Source: JBHOQX01 sp042408595 (lineage in GTDB: Bacteria > Chloroflexota > Chloroflexia > Chloroflexales > Roseiflexaceae). Taken from it: DNA of 64,000 nt. The stretch is from positions 3,773 through 67,772 of the forward strand of contig JBHOQX010000024.1 in NCBI GenBank assembly GCA_042408595.1, given 5' to 3'. Within the stretch, counting starts at the first letter, position 1. Each line of letters begins with the position of its first letter. The translations under genes were made by a program, and so were the position numbers. Below the pieces are notes generated by a model. It was not told the DNA's origin and did no database searches. It saw only the letters and a list, made by a program, of their open reading frames with translations. Of this stretch, positions 42,926-51,126 are shown in pieces.

Positions 42926-42962
42926 AACTGAATAAAGCTACGCTTCCTTGCACTTTACAACG
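42926..42962 (-). promoter_or_regulatory. 37-bp conserved element upstream of lplB, copy 2
   Basis: This is the partner of 38715-38751; identical blocks include AACTG, TACGC and CTTGCACTTT on the plus strand. Both copies sit at nearly the same distance from their genes. It ends 34 bp before the stop of the hydrolase gene at 42996 to its right, so the lplB promoter is squeezed into this gap. Confidence 0.7.
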
Positions 42963-42995
42963 ATGGTTGACCCCGCCCGCTCGCGGCGCTGGCCC

Positions 42996-43976
42996 CTAGC
43001 CGGCCCGCCGATACCGCACGCCGCCCGCGCCGACCAGCCGCTCCACCCGCCCGGCCCCGGCCAGGTATTCGAGGTGCGCCAGCGTCTCGGCCATGGCGAA
43101 GCGTATCTGATGCGACGAGAGATCTTCGACCGGGAAGATCCGCCGGCAGATCGTGTAGGCGCTCTCGCCGGCCCCAGCCGCCGCCTCGGCCCGGTGCAGG
43201 CGCTCGTCGTGATGAGCGCGCAGCTCCGCCAGCCGCGCGGCGAAGGCGGTGATCGCCGCCCGGTGGCCCGGCAGCGCCAGCGCGACCGGTAACGCCGCCA
43301 GCCGCTCCAGAGTGGCCAGGAAGTCGGCCAGCGGGTTCGGCCGCCCGCCCGGCCAGATGCTGATGTTCGGCGTGATCTTGACCAGCACCGCATCGCCGCA
43401 GAGCAGCAGCCGCTCTGCGTCGCAGTACAGCACCAGGTGGCCATCGCTGTGGCCGGGGGTCATGATCGTGCGGAACTGGCGCGGCCCGATCCGCAGCGCC
43501 GCTCCGTCGTCGAGCGACAGGAGCTCCGGCGGCGGCTGGGTCATCGCCCGCAGCGCCACGATGTCGTCGGCCACCACGTCGGCGAGGGGGGCGGGCATCC
43601 CGTGCTCGCGGAACATGGCCGTGATCGCCCGCTCGTTGGCCGCGCCGGGCAGCCAGGCGCGTTCGGCGAAGGCCTGCTCCGGCGGCGAGCAGAAAACCGG
43701 CGCGCCGCTTTGAGCGGCCAGCCAGCCGGCCATGCCGTAGTGGTCGGGGTGAGTGTGGGTGAGGATGATCCGGCGGATATCCGACGGGCGGCCGCCGAGC
43801 GCCTGGAACGCCGCATCCCAGGCGGCGCGGCCCGCGGGATCGTTCAGCCCGGTGTCTACCAGCGTCCAGCCGCCATCATCGGCGAGCAGATAGCAGTTGA
43901 CGATCTTGAGCGGAAAGGGGAGCGGCAGGCGCACCTGCCAGATGCCCGCGGCAATCTGAGCGACAACGTCGTCCAC
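42996..43976 (-). CDS. Metallo-beta-lactamase-fold hydrolase (glyoxalase II-like)
   Basis: The 326-residue protein has the metal motif THTHPDHYG (about residue 75), a second His in TPGHSDGH and the Asp in LLCGDAVL, so the binuclear Zn/Fe site is complete. A C-terminal helical region of about 100 residues resembles the winged-helix end often seen in bacterial MBL proteins. A GTG start at 43976 is chosen because CAGGAGAG lies 7 bases upstream. The substrate (thioester, lactone or other) is not clear. It is divergent from the phosphatase gene at 44107. Confidence 0.85.
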   Translation of the reverse strand: MDDVVAQIAAGIWQVRLPLPFPLKIVNCYLLADDGGWTLVDTGLNDPAGRAAWDAAFQALGGRPSDIRRIILTHTHPDHYGMAGWLAAQSGAPVFCSPPEQAFAERAWLPGAANERAITAMFREHGMPAPLADVVADDIVALRAMTQPPPELLSLDDGAALRIGPRQFRTIMTPGHSDGHLVLYCDAERLLLCGDAVLVKITPNISIWPGGRPNPLADFLATLERLAALPVALALPGHRAAITAFAARLAELRAHHDERLHRAEAAAGAGESAYTICRRIFPVEDLSSHQIRFAMAETLAHLEYLAGAGRVERLVGAGGVRYRRAG

Positions 43977-44106
43977 AACAGCTCTCCTGCAATAGTCGGC
44001 GAGCGCAGCCGCGCCGCCCGCCGCATGGTACCATGCCACGGAACGGCGGGCCGCCGCCTGCCGGATAGCCCGCGGCCGCCGCGCCGCCTGAAGGGAGCCA
44101 GAATCC

Positions 44107-44898
44107 GTGGAAGATATCGAGATCGCGGAAGTGCGCGCCTGGGCCGCCGAAGCCGGCGAGATCGCCCGACGCTACTTCAACCACTCCACCGCACGGCGCA
44201 AAGCCGACCGCTCGCTCGTCTCCGACGCCGACGAAGCGATCGAACGCATGCTCGTCGCCCGCATCACCGCGCGCTACCCGACACATGGCATCATCGGCGA
44301 GGAGCACGCGCGCCGGCCCGCCACAGCGGAGTACCTTTGGGCGCTCGATCCGCTCGACGGCACCGCCGGATACCTCGCCGGCCTGCCGACCTGGGCGATC
44401 TCGATCGGGGTGCTGCGGGGCAACGCGCCGTTCGCCGGCGTGGTCTACCTGCCGATCCTCGGCGACTGCTACTGGACGGATGGCAGCGGGCGGGCGTTTT
44501 TGAACGATCTCCCGATCGCTGTGCGCGACCCGGACGCCTGGGAGAGCGAAGACTGGCTGGCCGCGCCGTCGGATATCCACCGCACGTTCACGATCGATTT
44601 CGTCGGCAAGGTGCGCTGCCTGAGCTGCATCGCGGCATCGGTCGCCTATGTCGCGCGGGGCAGCGCGGTCGCCGCGCTGGTCAGCCAGGGGCAGATCTGG
44701 GATCTCGCTGCCGCCGGGGCGGTGCTCGGCGCAGCCGGGGGTGTGCTGGTGGGGCTGTCCGGCACGCCGCTCGATCTCGCCGAGCTGCTCGATGGGCGCC
44801 CCATCCGCGAGCCGCTGGTCGCCGCCGCGCCGACGCAGGCCGCGCGCTTCCGGCAGGCCATCCGCTGGCGGGCCGCCCCGCCGGTCACGTCCGTTTGA
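44107..44898 (+). CDS. Inositol monophosphatase-family phosphatase
   Basis: This 263-residue enzyme has the Mg2+ motifs GEEHA, DPLDGTAGY and WDLAAAGA of the IMPase/CysQ/FBPase superfamily. It is short but complete. It starts at GTG 44107 with GAAGGGAG upstream. It should hydrolyse a phosphomonoester such as inositol-1-phosphate, histidinol phosphate or PAP. The substrate is not fixed by sequence. Its 3' end overlaps the end of the frameshifted gene on the other strand by 14 bp. Confidence 0.85.
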   Translation: MEDIEIAEVRAWAAEAGEIARRYFNHSTARRKADRSLVSDADEAIERMLVARITARYPTHGIIGEEHARRPATAEYLWALDPLDGTAGYLAGLPTWAISIGVLRGNAPFAGVVYLPILGDCYWTDGSGRAFLNDLPIAVRDPDAWESEDWLAAPSDIHRTFTIDFVGKVRCLSCIAASVAYVARGSAVAALVSQGQIWDLAAAGAVLGAAGGVLVGLSGTPLDLAELLDGRPIREPLVAAAPTQAARFRQAIRWRAAPPVTSV

Positions 44899-45153
44899 AG
44901 ACCAGCGTCACACTGATCGCCGGCTGCGGCGGGCCCTCCGGGCCGCGCGCGTCGTCCGGCATGCGGCGGGCCGCGGTCGGGGCGATCCGCGTGCCGTCGG
45001 CGGTAAGCGTGCGCACCGCGACGCCGTGAAGGGGAAGCCAGACACACTCGGCCGACGGCGCAGGTTCGCGGTCCGTAAGCCAGGGACCACCATCGTGGAT
45101 CCGGACTTCTTCTCGCAGAGTGTAGAGCTACCTTCAAGCGACACGACGTTCAT
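44885..45153 (-). pseudogene. Small frameshifted gene of unknown function
   Basis: Starting at the ATG at 45153, the reading begins MNVVSLEGSSTL. One base shift near 45113 then restores a coherent frame that reads LREEVRIHDGGPWLTDREP and runs to a TGA at 44885. The joined product is about 88 residues, with well-balanced composition in the second frame and poor composition in the first frame beyond the shift. I recognise no family. It could be a decayed gene or a sequencing error. An IS relic lies about 120 bp to its right. Confidence 0.45.
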
Positions 45154-45282
45154 TGTTACAGATCAGCTTGGCCCGCGGCGTCGTGGTCAACTGCCGAATG
45201 GTACGTGCGGTTTCAACACCGCTTCGAAAGCAGCGAGACGGCGCAGTGTGCCACCGTCCACGGATTCATCATTCGGATCTAG

Positions 45283-45435
45283 CCACGACCCACCTTGCGT
45301 CAGCGCTACGACAACCTGGTTCGCAAGACGCGTTCCTTCAGCAAAAACGTCCATCTCCACGAACGCCACTTGCGCATCTTGATCGACCACTACAACCATC
45401 GCCGCCAGCGCCTCCTCCTGCTCGCGTCAGTTTAA
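45283..45435 (+). mobile_element. 3' relic of an IS transposase (IS1-like)
   Basis: The last 51 codons read LRQRYDNLVRKTRSFSKNV followed by HLHERHLRILIDHYNHRRQ, with a TAA at 45433-45435. The pattern R-(x)-LVRKT-SFSK followed by a His-rich helix and HYNH matches the C-terminal end of IS1-type transposases as I remember them. Upstream the frame is broken by TAG at 45280-45282, and the N-terminal and DDE parts are absent. No terminal inverted repeats were found. The stretch from 45436 to 45646 shows nothing else I can support. Confidence 0.55.
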
Positions 45436-45646
45436 GAGAGACCCCTACTACGATCCGTGTTGTAGGATAGCGCCGACCGTTTTGCAGGAGGTTGTCTCGC
45501 AGAAGCCGGTCTCGACCGCCTTCTTGGCCAGCAGGTACCGCGACCGACAGGCATGGGCTTCAGGCTCATCAGAGCCGGCCAAAGCGGTCGTCCGACCGCA
45601 TGCGGGAGGGGGCAGTTGACAGCCGAGCAGGCGGTCCGAGGCAGTT

Positions 45647-45698
45647 AAAAAAGGACCGCCCTGACGATTGTACGCCGAACGCACAACCATCAGGACGG
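45647..45698 (-). terminator. Intrinsic terminator of the ribosomal protein super-operon
   Basis: On the minus strand, arms CCGTCCTGATGGTTGT and ACAATCGTCAGGGCGG form a 16-bp hairpin with a few mismatches. The T-run TTTTTT follows 3 bases later (45652-45647). It lies about 70 nt after the rpsI stop. This is the strongest intrinsic terminator in the window and marks the 3' end of the cluster. Confidence 0.85.
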
Positions 45699-45767
45699 CA
45701 GAGAGCGCTACGCCGTGCAATACCCCTCAAACAGCGCCAGCTTCGCGCGCCGCCAAGACGTTGGTCC

Positions 45768-46166
45768 TCACCGCTTGGTGTACTGCGGCCGCTTGCGCGC
45801 GCGCTTGAGGCCGACCTTCTTGCGCTCCTTCATGCGCGGGTCGCGCGTGAGCAGGCCGGCATTCCGCAGCACCGGGCGCAACGCGGGGTCCATGTCCAGC
45901 AGTGCCCGGGCCACCCCATGGCGCACCGCGCCGACCTGGCCGGAGACGCCGCCGCCGCGCACCTTCACCAGCACGTTGAACCCCTGCGCGTAGCCTGCCA
46001 CCTCCAGCGGCCGCATCAGTTCGCGCTGGTACACCGGGCGCGCGCCGAAGTAGTCGGCCGGGGCGCGCCCGTTGACGACAAACTCGCCAGCGCCCGGAAA
46101 CAGGCGGACCCGCGCCACCGCCGTCTTGCGGCGGCCGGTACCCTGATAGTAGCGCTTTTCAGCCAT
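45768..46166 (-). CDS. rpsI: Ribosomal protein S9
   Basis: The 132-residue protein starts GTGRRKTAVARVRL and ends KRARKRPQYTKR, the basic C-terminal tail that reaches the P-site tRNA in the small subunit. CGGGAGAG precedes the ATG. It is the last gene of the super-operon, 44 nt after rplM, the usual rplM-rpsI pair. Confidence 0.97.
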   Translation of the reverse strand: MAEKRYYQGTGRRKTAVARVRLFPGAGEFVVNGRAPADYFGARPVYQRELMRPLEVAGYAQGFNVLVKVRGGGVSGQVGAVRHGVARALLDMDPALRPVLRNAGLLTRDPRMKERKKVGLKRARKRPQYTKR

Positions 46167-46210
46167 TGCACTCTCCCGTCATCTGTGGTAGCGGCGACAT
46201 AGGCACCGGA

Positions 46211-46642
46211 TTAGCGCGGCGTCCAGACCTTCGGCTGCTGCGCCGCGTGCGGGTGCGCCGGGCCCGCATAGATTTTCAGCTTCTTGATCTGCTGCCGCCC
46301 GAGCCGGTTCTTCGGCAGCATCCCCTTCACGGCGAAGCGCAGGATTCGGTCCGGGTGCTCCGCCATCATCCGGCGATACGGGATCGCCTTGAACCCACCG
46401 GGATACCCGGAGTGGCGGTAGTACATCTTCTGCTCGGCCTTGCGCCCTGTCAGCTGCACCTTCTCCGCGTTGATGACGATGACAAAGTCGCCGCCATCCA
46501 GGTGCGGTGTAAAGGTCGGCTTGTGCTTGCCGCGCAGCAGCGTCGCAATTTGGGTTGCCAACCGACCGAGCGTCTGGTTCGAGGCATCGACCAGCAGCCA
46601 GTCGCGCTGAATCTCGGATGCTTTCTGCGAATATGTTTTCAT
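46211..46642 (-). CDS. rplM: Ribosomal protein L13
   Basis: This 143-residue protein has the typical start TYSQKASEIQRDWLLVDA and MYYRHSGYPGGFK, and GMLPKNRLGRQ. It is an early assembly protein of the large subunit. The start at 46642 has AAAGGGA upstream; the in-frame codon 21 nt earlier does not. It lies 17 nt after truA. Confidence 0.97.
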   Translation of the reverse strand: MKTYSQKASEIQRDWLLVDASNQTLGRLATQIATLLRGKHKPTFTPHLDGGDFVIVINAEKVQLTGRKAEQKMYYRHSGYPGGFKAIPYRRMMAEHPDRILRFAVKGMLPKNRLGRQQIKKLKIYAGPAHPHAAQQPKVWTPR

Positions 46643-46659
46643 CGATGTCCCTTTGCCAA

Positions 46660-47436
46660 TCACGACCGATCGGCCGTCACTTCAAGCGGATACTCCACCG
46701 CCATCAGGCACAGCCCGTGGGCGGGAGCAGTCCGCCCGGCGCGCCGGCGGTCACGCCCACGCACAATCGCGCCAAACTCCGCCACGCCGATCTTCCCTCC
46801 ACCGACCAACAGCACCGTGCCGACAATGTTGCGCACCATATGCTGCAGAAAGGCGTTTGCCGCAATATCGATGGCGATCAACGCCTGGCCCAGCTCTTCC
46901 ACCTGCTCGCACTGCGCGCGGAAGCAGGTGCGCACCGTCGAGCCTTCCTGCGTGCTCGCCGCGAACGCCGCGAAGTCGTGCGTGCCGAGCAGCAGGCCGA
47001 GCGCCTCGTTCATCGCCCCAGGATCGAGCCGGTGCGGCACGTGGGCCGCATAGCGCCGCAGCAAGGGCGAGGCGACCGGCTGATTGTCGATCAGGTACCG
47101 ATACGCGCGCCGGGTCGCGTCGTGCCGGGCATGAAATGCGGGTGGCGCCTCCCACAGTTCCACCACCGCCACATCCTCCGGCAGGATCGCGTTCATTCCC
47201 CGCAGCAGCGTCGCCGTATCGCGGCTGGTCGTCGTGCGCACATTGGCGACCTGCCCGCGCGCATGGACCCCAGCATCGGTCCGGCCCGCCAGCACGAACC
47301 GCCGCCGCTCCTGCGTCAGTTGCTCCCAGGCGCCCTCCAGCTCGCCCTGCACCGACCGGCCGTTCGTCTGCCACTGCGAGCCGACAAAATCGCTCCCGTC
47401 GTAGACGATCCGCAGGGCGATGTTCCGTATGCTCAT
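46660..47436 (-). CDS. truA: tRNA pseudouridine(38-40) synthase
   Basis: The 258-residue enzyme has the catalytic Asp in AGRTDAGVHARGQV (about residue 52) and the family motif HDFAAFAA. It modifies uridines 38-40 in the tRNA anticodon arm. A truA gene between rplQ and rplM is a common order in bacteria. No clear ribosome site is seen, and the 118-nt spacer before it holds a mirrored word. Confidence 0.95.
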   Translation of the reverse strand: MSIRNIALRIVYDGSDFVGSQWQTNGRSVQGELEGAWEQLTQERRRFVLAGRTDAGVHARGQVANVRTTTSRDTATLLRGMNAILPEDVAVVELWEAPPAFHARHDATRRAYRYLIDNQPVASPLLRRYAAHVPHRLDPGAMNEALGLLLGTHDFAAFAASTQEGSTVRTCFRAQCEQVEELGQALIAIDIAANAFLQHMVRNIVGTVLLVGGGKIGVAEFGAIVRGRDRRRAGRTAPAHGLCLMAVEYPLEVTADRS

Positions 47437-47448
47437 CAGGCGTCAGGA

Positions 47449-47552
47449 ACCAGAAGCCAGCGTTCGGCGGACAGCATGGCTGCTCTGTTCGACGCAGGTC
47501 GAGGGCAGCCGACAACCGATCGGCCTTCCGGCCCCCGGCGTCTGGCTCCTGG
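47449..47552. repeat. Spacer rplQ-truA with mirrored word CCAGAAGCCAG
   Basis: CCAGAAGCCAG (ending at 47460) and CTGGCTCCTGG (47542-47552) can pair at 10 of 11 positions across the spacer. It is one of the short-word spacers of this operon. Confidence 0.45.
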
Positions 47553-47554
47553 CA

Positions 47555-47905
47555 TTACAGCAGCTCCAGCACCGCCATCTCCGCCGCGTCGCCCTGGCGA
47601 TAGCCGAGCTTGGTGATACGCGTCAGGCCGCCCTTGCGCCCGGCATACTCGGTCGGCGCGAAGGCGAACAGCTTGCGCATCGCGTCCTTGCTGCCGAGGC
47701 GCGAGAGCGCCATGCGGCGGGCGTGCGGCGTGTCCTCGCTCGCCAGGGTCAGCAGCTTTTCCATCTCCGGCTGCACAACCTTGGCCTTCGCCAGCGTCGT
47801 CGTGATCTTGCGATGCTCGATCAGCGCGATCATCTGGTTGCGCACCAGCGCCTTGCCGTGCTCGTACGAGCGGTTGAGTTTCCAGTTGCTCTTGCGATGT
47901 CGCAT
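47555..47905 (-). CDS. rplQ: Ribosomal protein L17
   Basis: The 116-residue protein starts MRHRKSNWKLNRSYEHGKAL and ends in TRITKLGYRQGDAAEMAVLE, both typical of L17. The ATG at 47905 was chosen over in-frame upstream codons because it matches the family start. It follows rpoA by 46 nt, as in most bacteria. Confidence 0.97.
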   Translation of the reverse strand: MRHRKSNWKLNRSYEHGKALVRNQMIALIEHRKITTTLAKAKVVQPEMEKLLTLASEDTPHARRMALSRLGSKDAMRKLFAFAPTEYAGRKGGLTRITKLGYRQGDAAEMAVLELL

Positions 47906-47951
47906 GGTTTCTACCCTGTATGTACGCGCCGGCGACACGCCCGGCCTCCTG

Positions 47952-48923
47952 CTAACCTCCGACCGCTTCCGGCAGCTGGCCGACGGCGCCGTTCGGGCGT
48001 GGCAGGAACCCGCGCTCGATCAGCTTGTCGCGGATCTCCTCCATCGACTTCTGGCCGAGGTTTCGCACGGACAGCAGCGCCTTTTCGTCCATCTCCATGA
48101 CTTGGCCGACCTTGGTGATGTCGGCCCGCTTCAGGCAGTTGTAGGTACGGGTGGAGAGGTCAAGCTCCTCGATCGGCGTATCGTAAATGTCCGCCGGGAT
48201 CGCAAGCCCGCGGTCGACCGCTACCGTCTCCAGCTCCATCGTCAGCCGGTTGAAGTCCGCAATCGTCTGGCTGTACTGCACCAACACCTGTGCGGCGTGG
48301 CTGAGCGCATCGCCGGGCTTGATCGTCCCATCCGTCCAGATCTCGATCAGCAGGCGGTCGTAGTCGGTCGCCTGGCCGATGCGGGTGTTCTCGACGACGT
48401 AATTCACGCGCGGCACCGGCGTGAAGATCGCATCAACCGGGATCTCGCCGATCGGCAGCGCCTCGCGCTGGTCCGCCGGCACGTAGCCCCGTCCGCGTTC
48501 GACAGTCATCTCGATCTCGAGATGTGCTTCCTCCGAGTCGAGCGTGGCGATATAGTGATTCGGGTTGACCAACTCCACGTTGCTCGGCGTGTCGATGTCG
48601 CCTGCGCGGACGACCCCCGGCCCCTGCTTCGTCAGCAGCACTTTGACGGGCCGTTCGGCGTACGAACGCAGGCGGATGCCCTTGATATTCAGCACGATCT
48701 CGGTGACATCTTCCTTAACACCCGGAATTGTCGCGAACTCGTGATATACGCCATCTATCTTGATCTTGGTGATCGCCGAGCCCGGAATCGAAGAGAGCAA
48801 AACGCGGCGCAGCGCATTCCCAAGCGTGTGTCCATAACCCGGATCAAGCGGCTCAACCTTGAAACGGCCGTAATTCTCAGCCGCCTGCACAACCTCAATT
48901 TTGGGCATGGCGATGTCTAGCAC
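47952..48923 (-). CDS. rpoA: RNA polymerase alpha subunit
   Basis: The 323-residue protein has an N-terminal dimerisation domain (LDPGYGHTLGNALRRVLL, about residues 27-44) and a C-terminal domain (about 245-310) with ELDLSTRTYNCLKRADI for UP-element and activator contact. The GTG at 48923 has AAGGAGG seven bases upstream and gives the family-typical LDIAMPKIEVV; the ATG at 48908 is too far from it. It lies in the alpha operon after rpsD. Confidence 0.97.
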   Translation of the reverse strand: MLDIAMPKIEVVQAAENYGRFKVEPLDPGYGHTLGNALRRVLLSSIPGSAITKIKIDGVYHEFATIPGVKEDVTEIVLNIKGIRLRSYAERPVKVLLTKQGPGVVRAGDIDTPSNVELVNPNHYIATLDSEEAHLEIEMTVERGRGYVPADQREALPIGEIPVDAIFTPVPRVNYVVENTRIGQATDYDRLLIEIWTDGTIKPGDALSHAAQVLVQYSQTIADFNRLTMELETVAVDRGLAIPADIYDTPIEELDLSTRTYNCLKRADITKVGQVMEMDEKALLSVRNLGQKSMEEIRDKLIERGFLPRPNGAVGQLPEAVGG

Positions 48924-48946
48924 GGATCGCCCTCCTTACACAGTTC

Positions 48947-49007
48947 AGATTGCAGATCGGCGATTGCAGCAGGGTTTCGCCGGGCTGCAACCCGCCATCT
49001 GCAATCT
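48947..49007. repeat. Hairpin spacer rpsD-rpoA
   Basis: AGATTGCAGAT (48947-48957) has its exact reverse complement at 48997-49007, with inner pairing GGGTT/AACCC. A large stem-loop lies 25 nt upstream of the rpoA GTG and its ribosome site. It could influence rpoA translation or RNA processing. Confidence 0.6.
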
Positions 49008-49083
49008 GCGATCAATTCCTCACCACAGTCCCCAGATCGCGCCGGCATCGTGCCGATCGACAATCCGCGAGCTGCAAGAACAC

Positions 49084-49704
49084 TTAGCGGCTGTAAAACT
49101 CGACAATCAACTGCTCGTCGATCCCCTGCTCTGCATCCTCGCGCCGCGGCATCGCCACGACCTCGCCGCTCATATCCGCCGCGTTGAGGCGCAGCCAGTC
49201 CGGAACCTTGGCGCGCCCCAGGTCGCCGCTCTCCGCCAGCGTCTTGAAGTACGCCCGCCGCCGGCTCTCCGGCCGCACCGCGATCCGGTCGCCGAGCCTG
49301 ACGGTGTACGAGGGGATGTTGGTCTTGCGCCCGTTCACGGTGATATGGCCGTGATTGACAAGCTGCCGCGCCTGCGCCCGGGTTGTCGCCAGACCGAGTC
49401 GGTAGACCACATTATCGAGCCGCCGCTCGAGCAGGATGAACAGGTACGCTCCCGTCTCGCCCGGGTAGCGCTGCGCCTTCTCGAAGGTGCGGCGGAACTG
49501 CTTCTCCAGCAGGCCGTACATATGGCGCGCCTTCTGCTTTTCCAGCAGTTGCAGGCCGTAATCGGACGTTGTGCGGCGGCGCGCGCCGGGGCCATGCTGG
49601 CCAGGCGGGAACGGGCGCTTGTTGAGAATGCGCTGCCCCTTCTCGGTGATCCCAATCCCAAGGCGTCGGCTCACTTTGCCGACCGGGCCGCGAAATCGAG
49701 CCAT
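49084..49704 (-). CDS. rpsD: Ribosomal protein S4
   Basis: The 206-residue protein has the S4 RNA-binding domain (RLDNVVYRLGLATTRAQARQ near residue 95) and the family ending DEQLIVEFYSR. The N-terminus lacks the Zn cysteines found in some S4 proteins. It is a primary 16S rRNA binder. It follows rpsK by 22 nt; the start at 49704 fits the family start MARFRGP. Confidence 0.97.
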   Translation of the reverse strand: MARFRGPVGKVSRRLGIGITEKGQRILNKRPFPPGQHGPGARRRTTSDYGLQLLEKQKARHMYGLLEKQFRRTFEKAQRYPGETGAYLFILLERRLDNVVYRLGLATTRAQARQLVNHGHITVNGRKTNIPSYTVRLGDRIAVRPESRRRAYFKTLAESGDLGRAKVPDWLRLNAADMSGEVVAMPRREDAEQGIDEQLIVEFYSR

Positions 49705-49726
49705 GCGAGCTGTATCCTTCCCTGAA

Positions 49727-50143
49727 CTAGACGCGCCGGCGCTTCGGCGGGCGGCACCCATTGTGCGGAATCGGCGTCACATCCGTGATGGCGACGACCT
49801 GCAACCCCGCAGCCTGCAGCGAGCGAATCGCCGACTCGCGGCCCGAGCCCGGCCCCTTGACGAACACCTCGACCGTGCGCATGCCATTCTCCATCGCGCG
49901 GCGGGCCGCCGCCTCGGCCGTGAGTTGGGCGGCGTACGGCGTGCTCTTGCGCGACCCCTTGAAGCCGTTCTGGCCGGCGCTCGACCAGGAGACCACGTTG
50001 CCCATCGGGTCCGTTATCGTGATAATGGTATTGTTGAATGTGCTGCGGATATGCGCCTGGCCGCGCGGCACATTTTTCTTCTCGCGCCGCTTGCCGCGCT
50101 GCCGCTTGCTCGCCGCCGCGGCGCCTTTCTGCTGCTTCGCCAT
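49727..50143 (-). CDS. rpsK: Ribosomal protein S11
   Basis: The 138-residue protein has the signatures NVPRGQAHIRSTFNNTIITI, KGSRKSTPYAAQ and the ending PHNGCRPPKRRRV. It sits on the small-subunit platform near the mRNA exit. The Ala/Lys-rich N-terminus (first 18 residues) is slightly long. It lies between rpsM and rpsD in normal order. Confidence 0.97.
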   Translation of the reverse strand: MAKQQKGAAAASKRQRGKRREKKNVPRGQAHIRSTFNNTIITITDPMGNVVSWSSAGQNGFKGSRKSTPYAAQLTAEAAARRAMENGMRTVEVFVKGPGSGRESAIRSLQAAGLQVVAITDVTPIPHNGCRPPKRRRV

Positions 50144-50202
50144 GCTGCTCCTCTATCACGTCGGCACGGCACACGTGCCGGATCGGCGCGGGGAGTCGCG
50201 CC

Positions 50203-50586
50203 CTACTTCTTCCCAGCCTTCTTCTTGATCCCGATCGCCTGACCACGCCGGCCACGGCGGGTGCGGGCGTTCGTGCGCGTGCGCTGGCCGCGCACGGGCA
50301 TCCCCTTGCGGTGCCGCAGGCCGCGGTAGCAGCCGATATCCATCAGCCGCTTGATGTTGAGCTGCACCTCGCGCCGCAGATCACCCTCGACCCGATACTC
50401 GCGATCGACGATCTCACGGATGCGGTTGACTTCTTCTTCCGTGAGATCACGGGTGCGCGTCTCCGGATTGACATTCGCCTTCCGCAAAATCTCTGCGCCG
50501 TTCGAGCGGCCGATCCCGTAGATGTACGTGATCGCAATGCCGATTTTCTTCTGGCGGGGGATATCCACCCCTGCGATGCGAGCCAT
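50203..50586 (-). CDS. rpsM: Ribosomal protein S13
   Basis: The 127-residue protein starts MARIAGVDIPRQKKIGIA, has YIYGIGRS and RGLRHRKGMPVRGQRTRTNA, all standard for S13. Its basic tail contacts P-site tRNA. It follows rpmJ by 52 nt, with GGAGGAAC upstream of the ATG. Confidence 0.97.
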   Translation of the reverse strand: MARIAGVDIPRQKKIGIAITYIYGIGRSNGAEILRKANVNPETRTRDLTEEEVNRIREIVDREYRVEGDLRREVQLNIKRLMDIGCYRGLRHRKGMPVRGQRTRTNARTRRGRRGQAIGIKKKAGKK

Positions 50587-50638
50587 TGTTCCTCCGCTAG
50601 ATCCCCGGACGGCGCGCCCGTCCGGCGGCCAGTGTTGC

Positions 50639-50755
50639 TTATCCCTGGCGCTGCTTGTGCTTCGGCGTACGACTGCAGATGACGCGAATGACGCCCTTGC
50701 GTTTGATCACCCTGCAGTATTCGCAGCGCGGCTTGACCGACGCCTGAACCTTCAT
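50639..50755 (-). CDS. rpmJ: Ribosomal protein L36
   Basis: A short gene of 38 codons: MKVQASVKPRCEYCRVIKRK, then GVIRVICSRTPKHKQRQG. The Zn-binding set Cys-x2-Cys...Cys...His is complete, so this is the zinc (C+) form. GGGAGCATACC precedes the ATG. It lies between infA and rpsM as in most bacteria. Confidence 0.96.
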   Translation of the reverse strand: MKVQASVKPRCEYCRVIKRKGVIRVICSRTPKHKQRQG

Positions 50756-50869
50756 GGTATGCTCCCATCAGGGCATCACCGCCCATTCTCATCCAGTAAC
50801 AACAGACCATTCAACACGCAATAGTCCGCCTCACCCGATGGGCGGGCAGTTTCGTTGACATCAACCGCT

Positions 50870-51091
50870 TTATCTGTACCGGTACGTAATGCGCCCGCGC
50901 GTCAGGTCATAAGGCGAAAGCTCAACCAGCACCCGATCACCCTTGAGTATGCGGATATAGTTCATCCGCATTTTACCGGAGATATGCGCCAGTACCTCGT
51001 GGCCGTTCTCGAGCTGCACCTTGAACATCGCGTTCGGAAGCGGCTCGATGATCGTGCCCTCCATCTCGATGGAGTCTTTCTTCTTCGACAT
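50870..51091 (-). CDS. infA: Translation initiation factor IF-1
   Basis: The 73-residue OB-fold protein has the family pattern EGTIIEPLPNAMFKVQLENG and GKMRMNYIRILKGDRV. The ending DLTRGRITYRYR is normal. It blocks the A site during initiation. It follows adk directly; the map gene that often stands between adk and infA is absent here. Confidence 0.97.
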   Translation of the reverse strand: MSKKKDSIEMEGTIIEPLPNAMFKVQLENGHEVLAHISGKMRMNYIRILKGDRVLVELSPYDLTRGRITYRYR

Positions 51092-51126
51092 ACCTCTCCT
51101 TCTAGTCCACGCCCGGTTCGATGCTT

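Noticed and set aside
45448..45720. A 90-residue minus-strand frame spanning the terminator
   Set aside because: It runs through the hairpin and T-run of the operon terminator and has no coding features.
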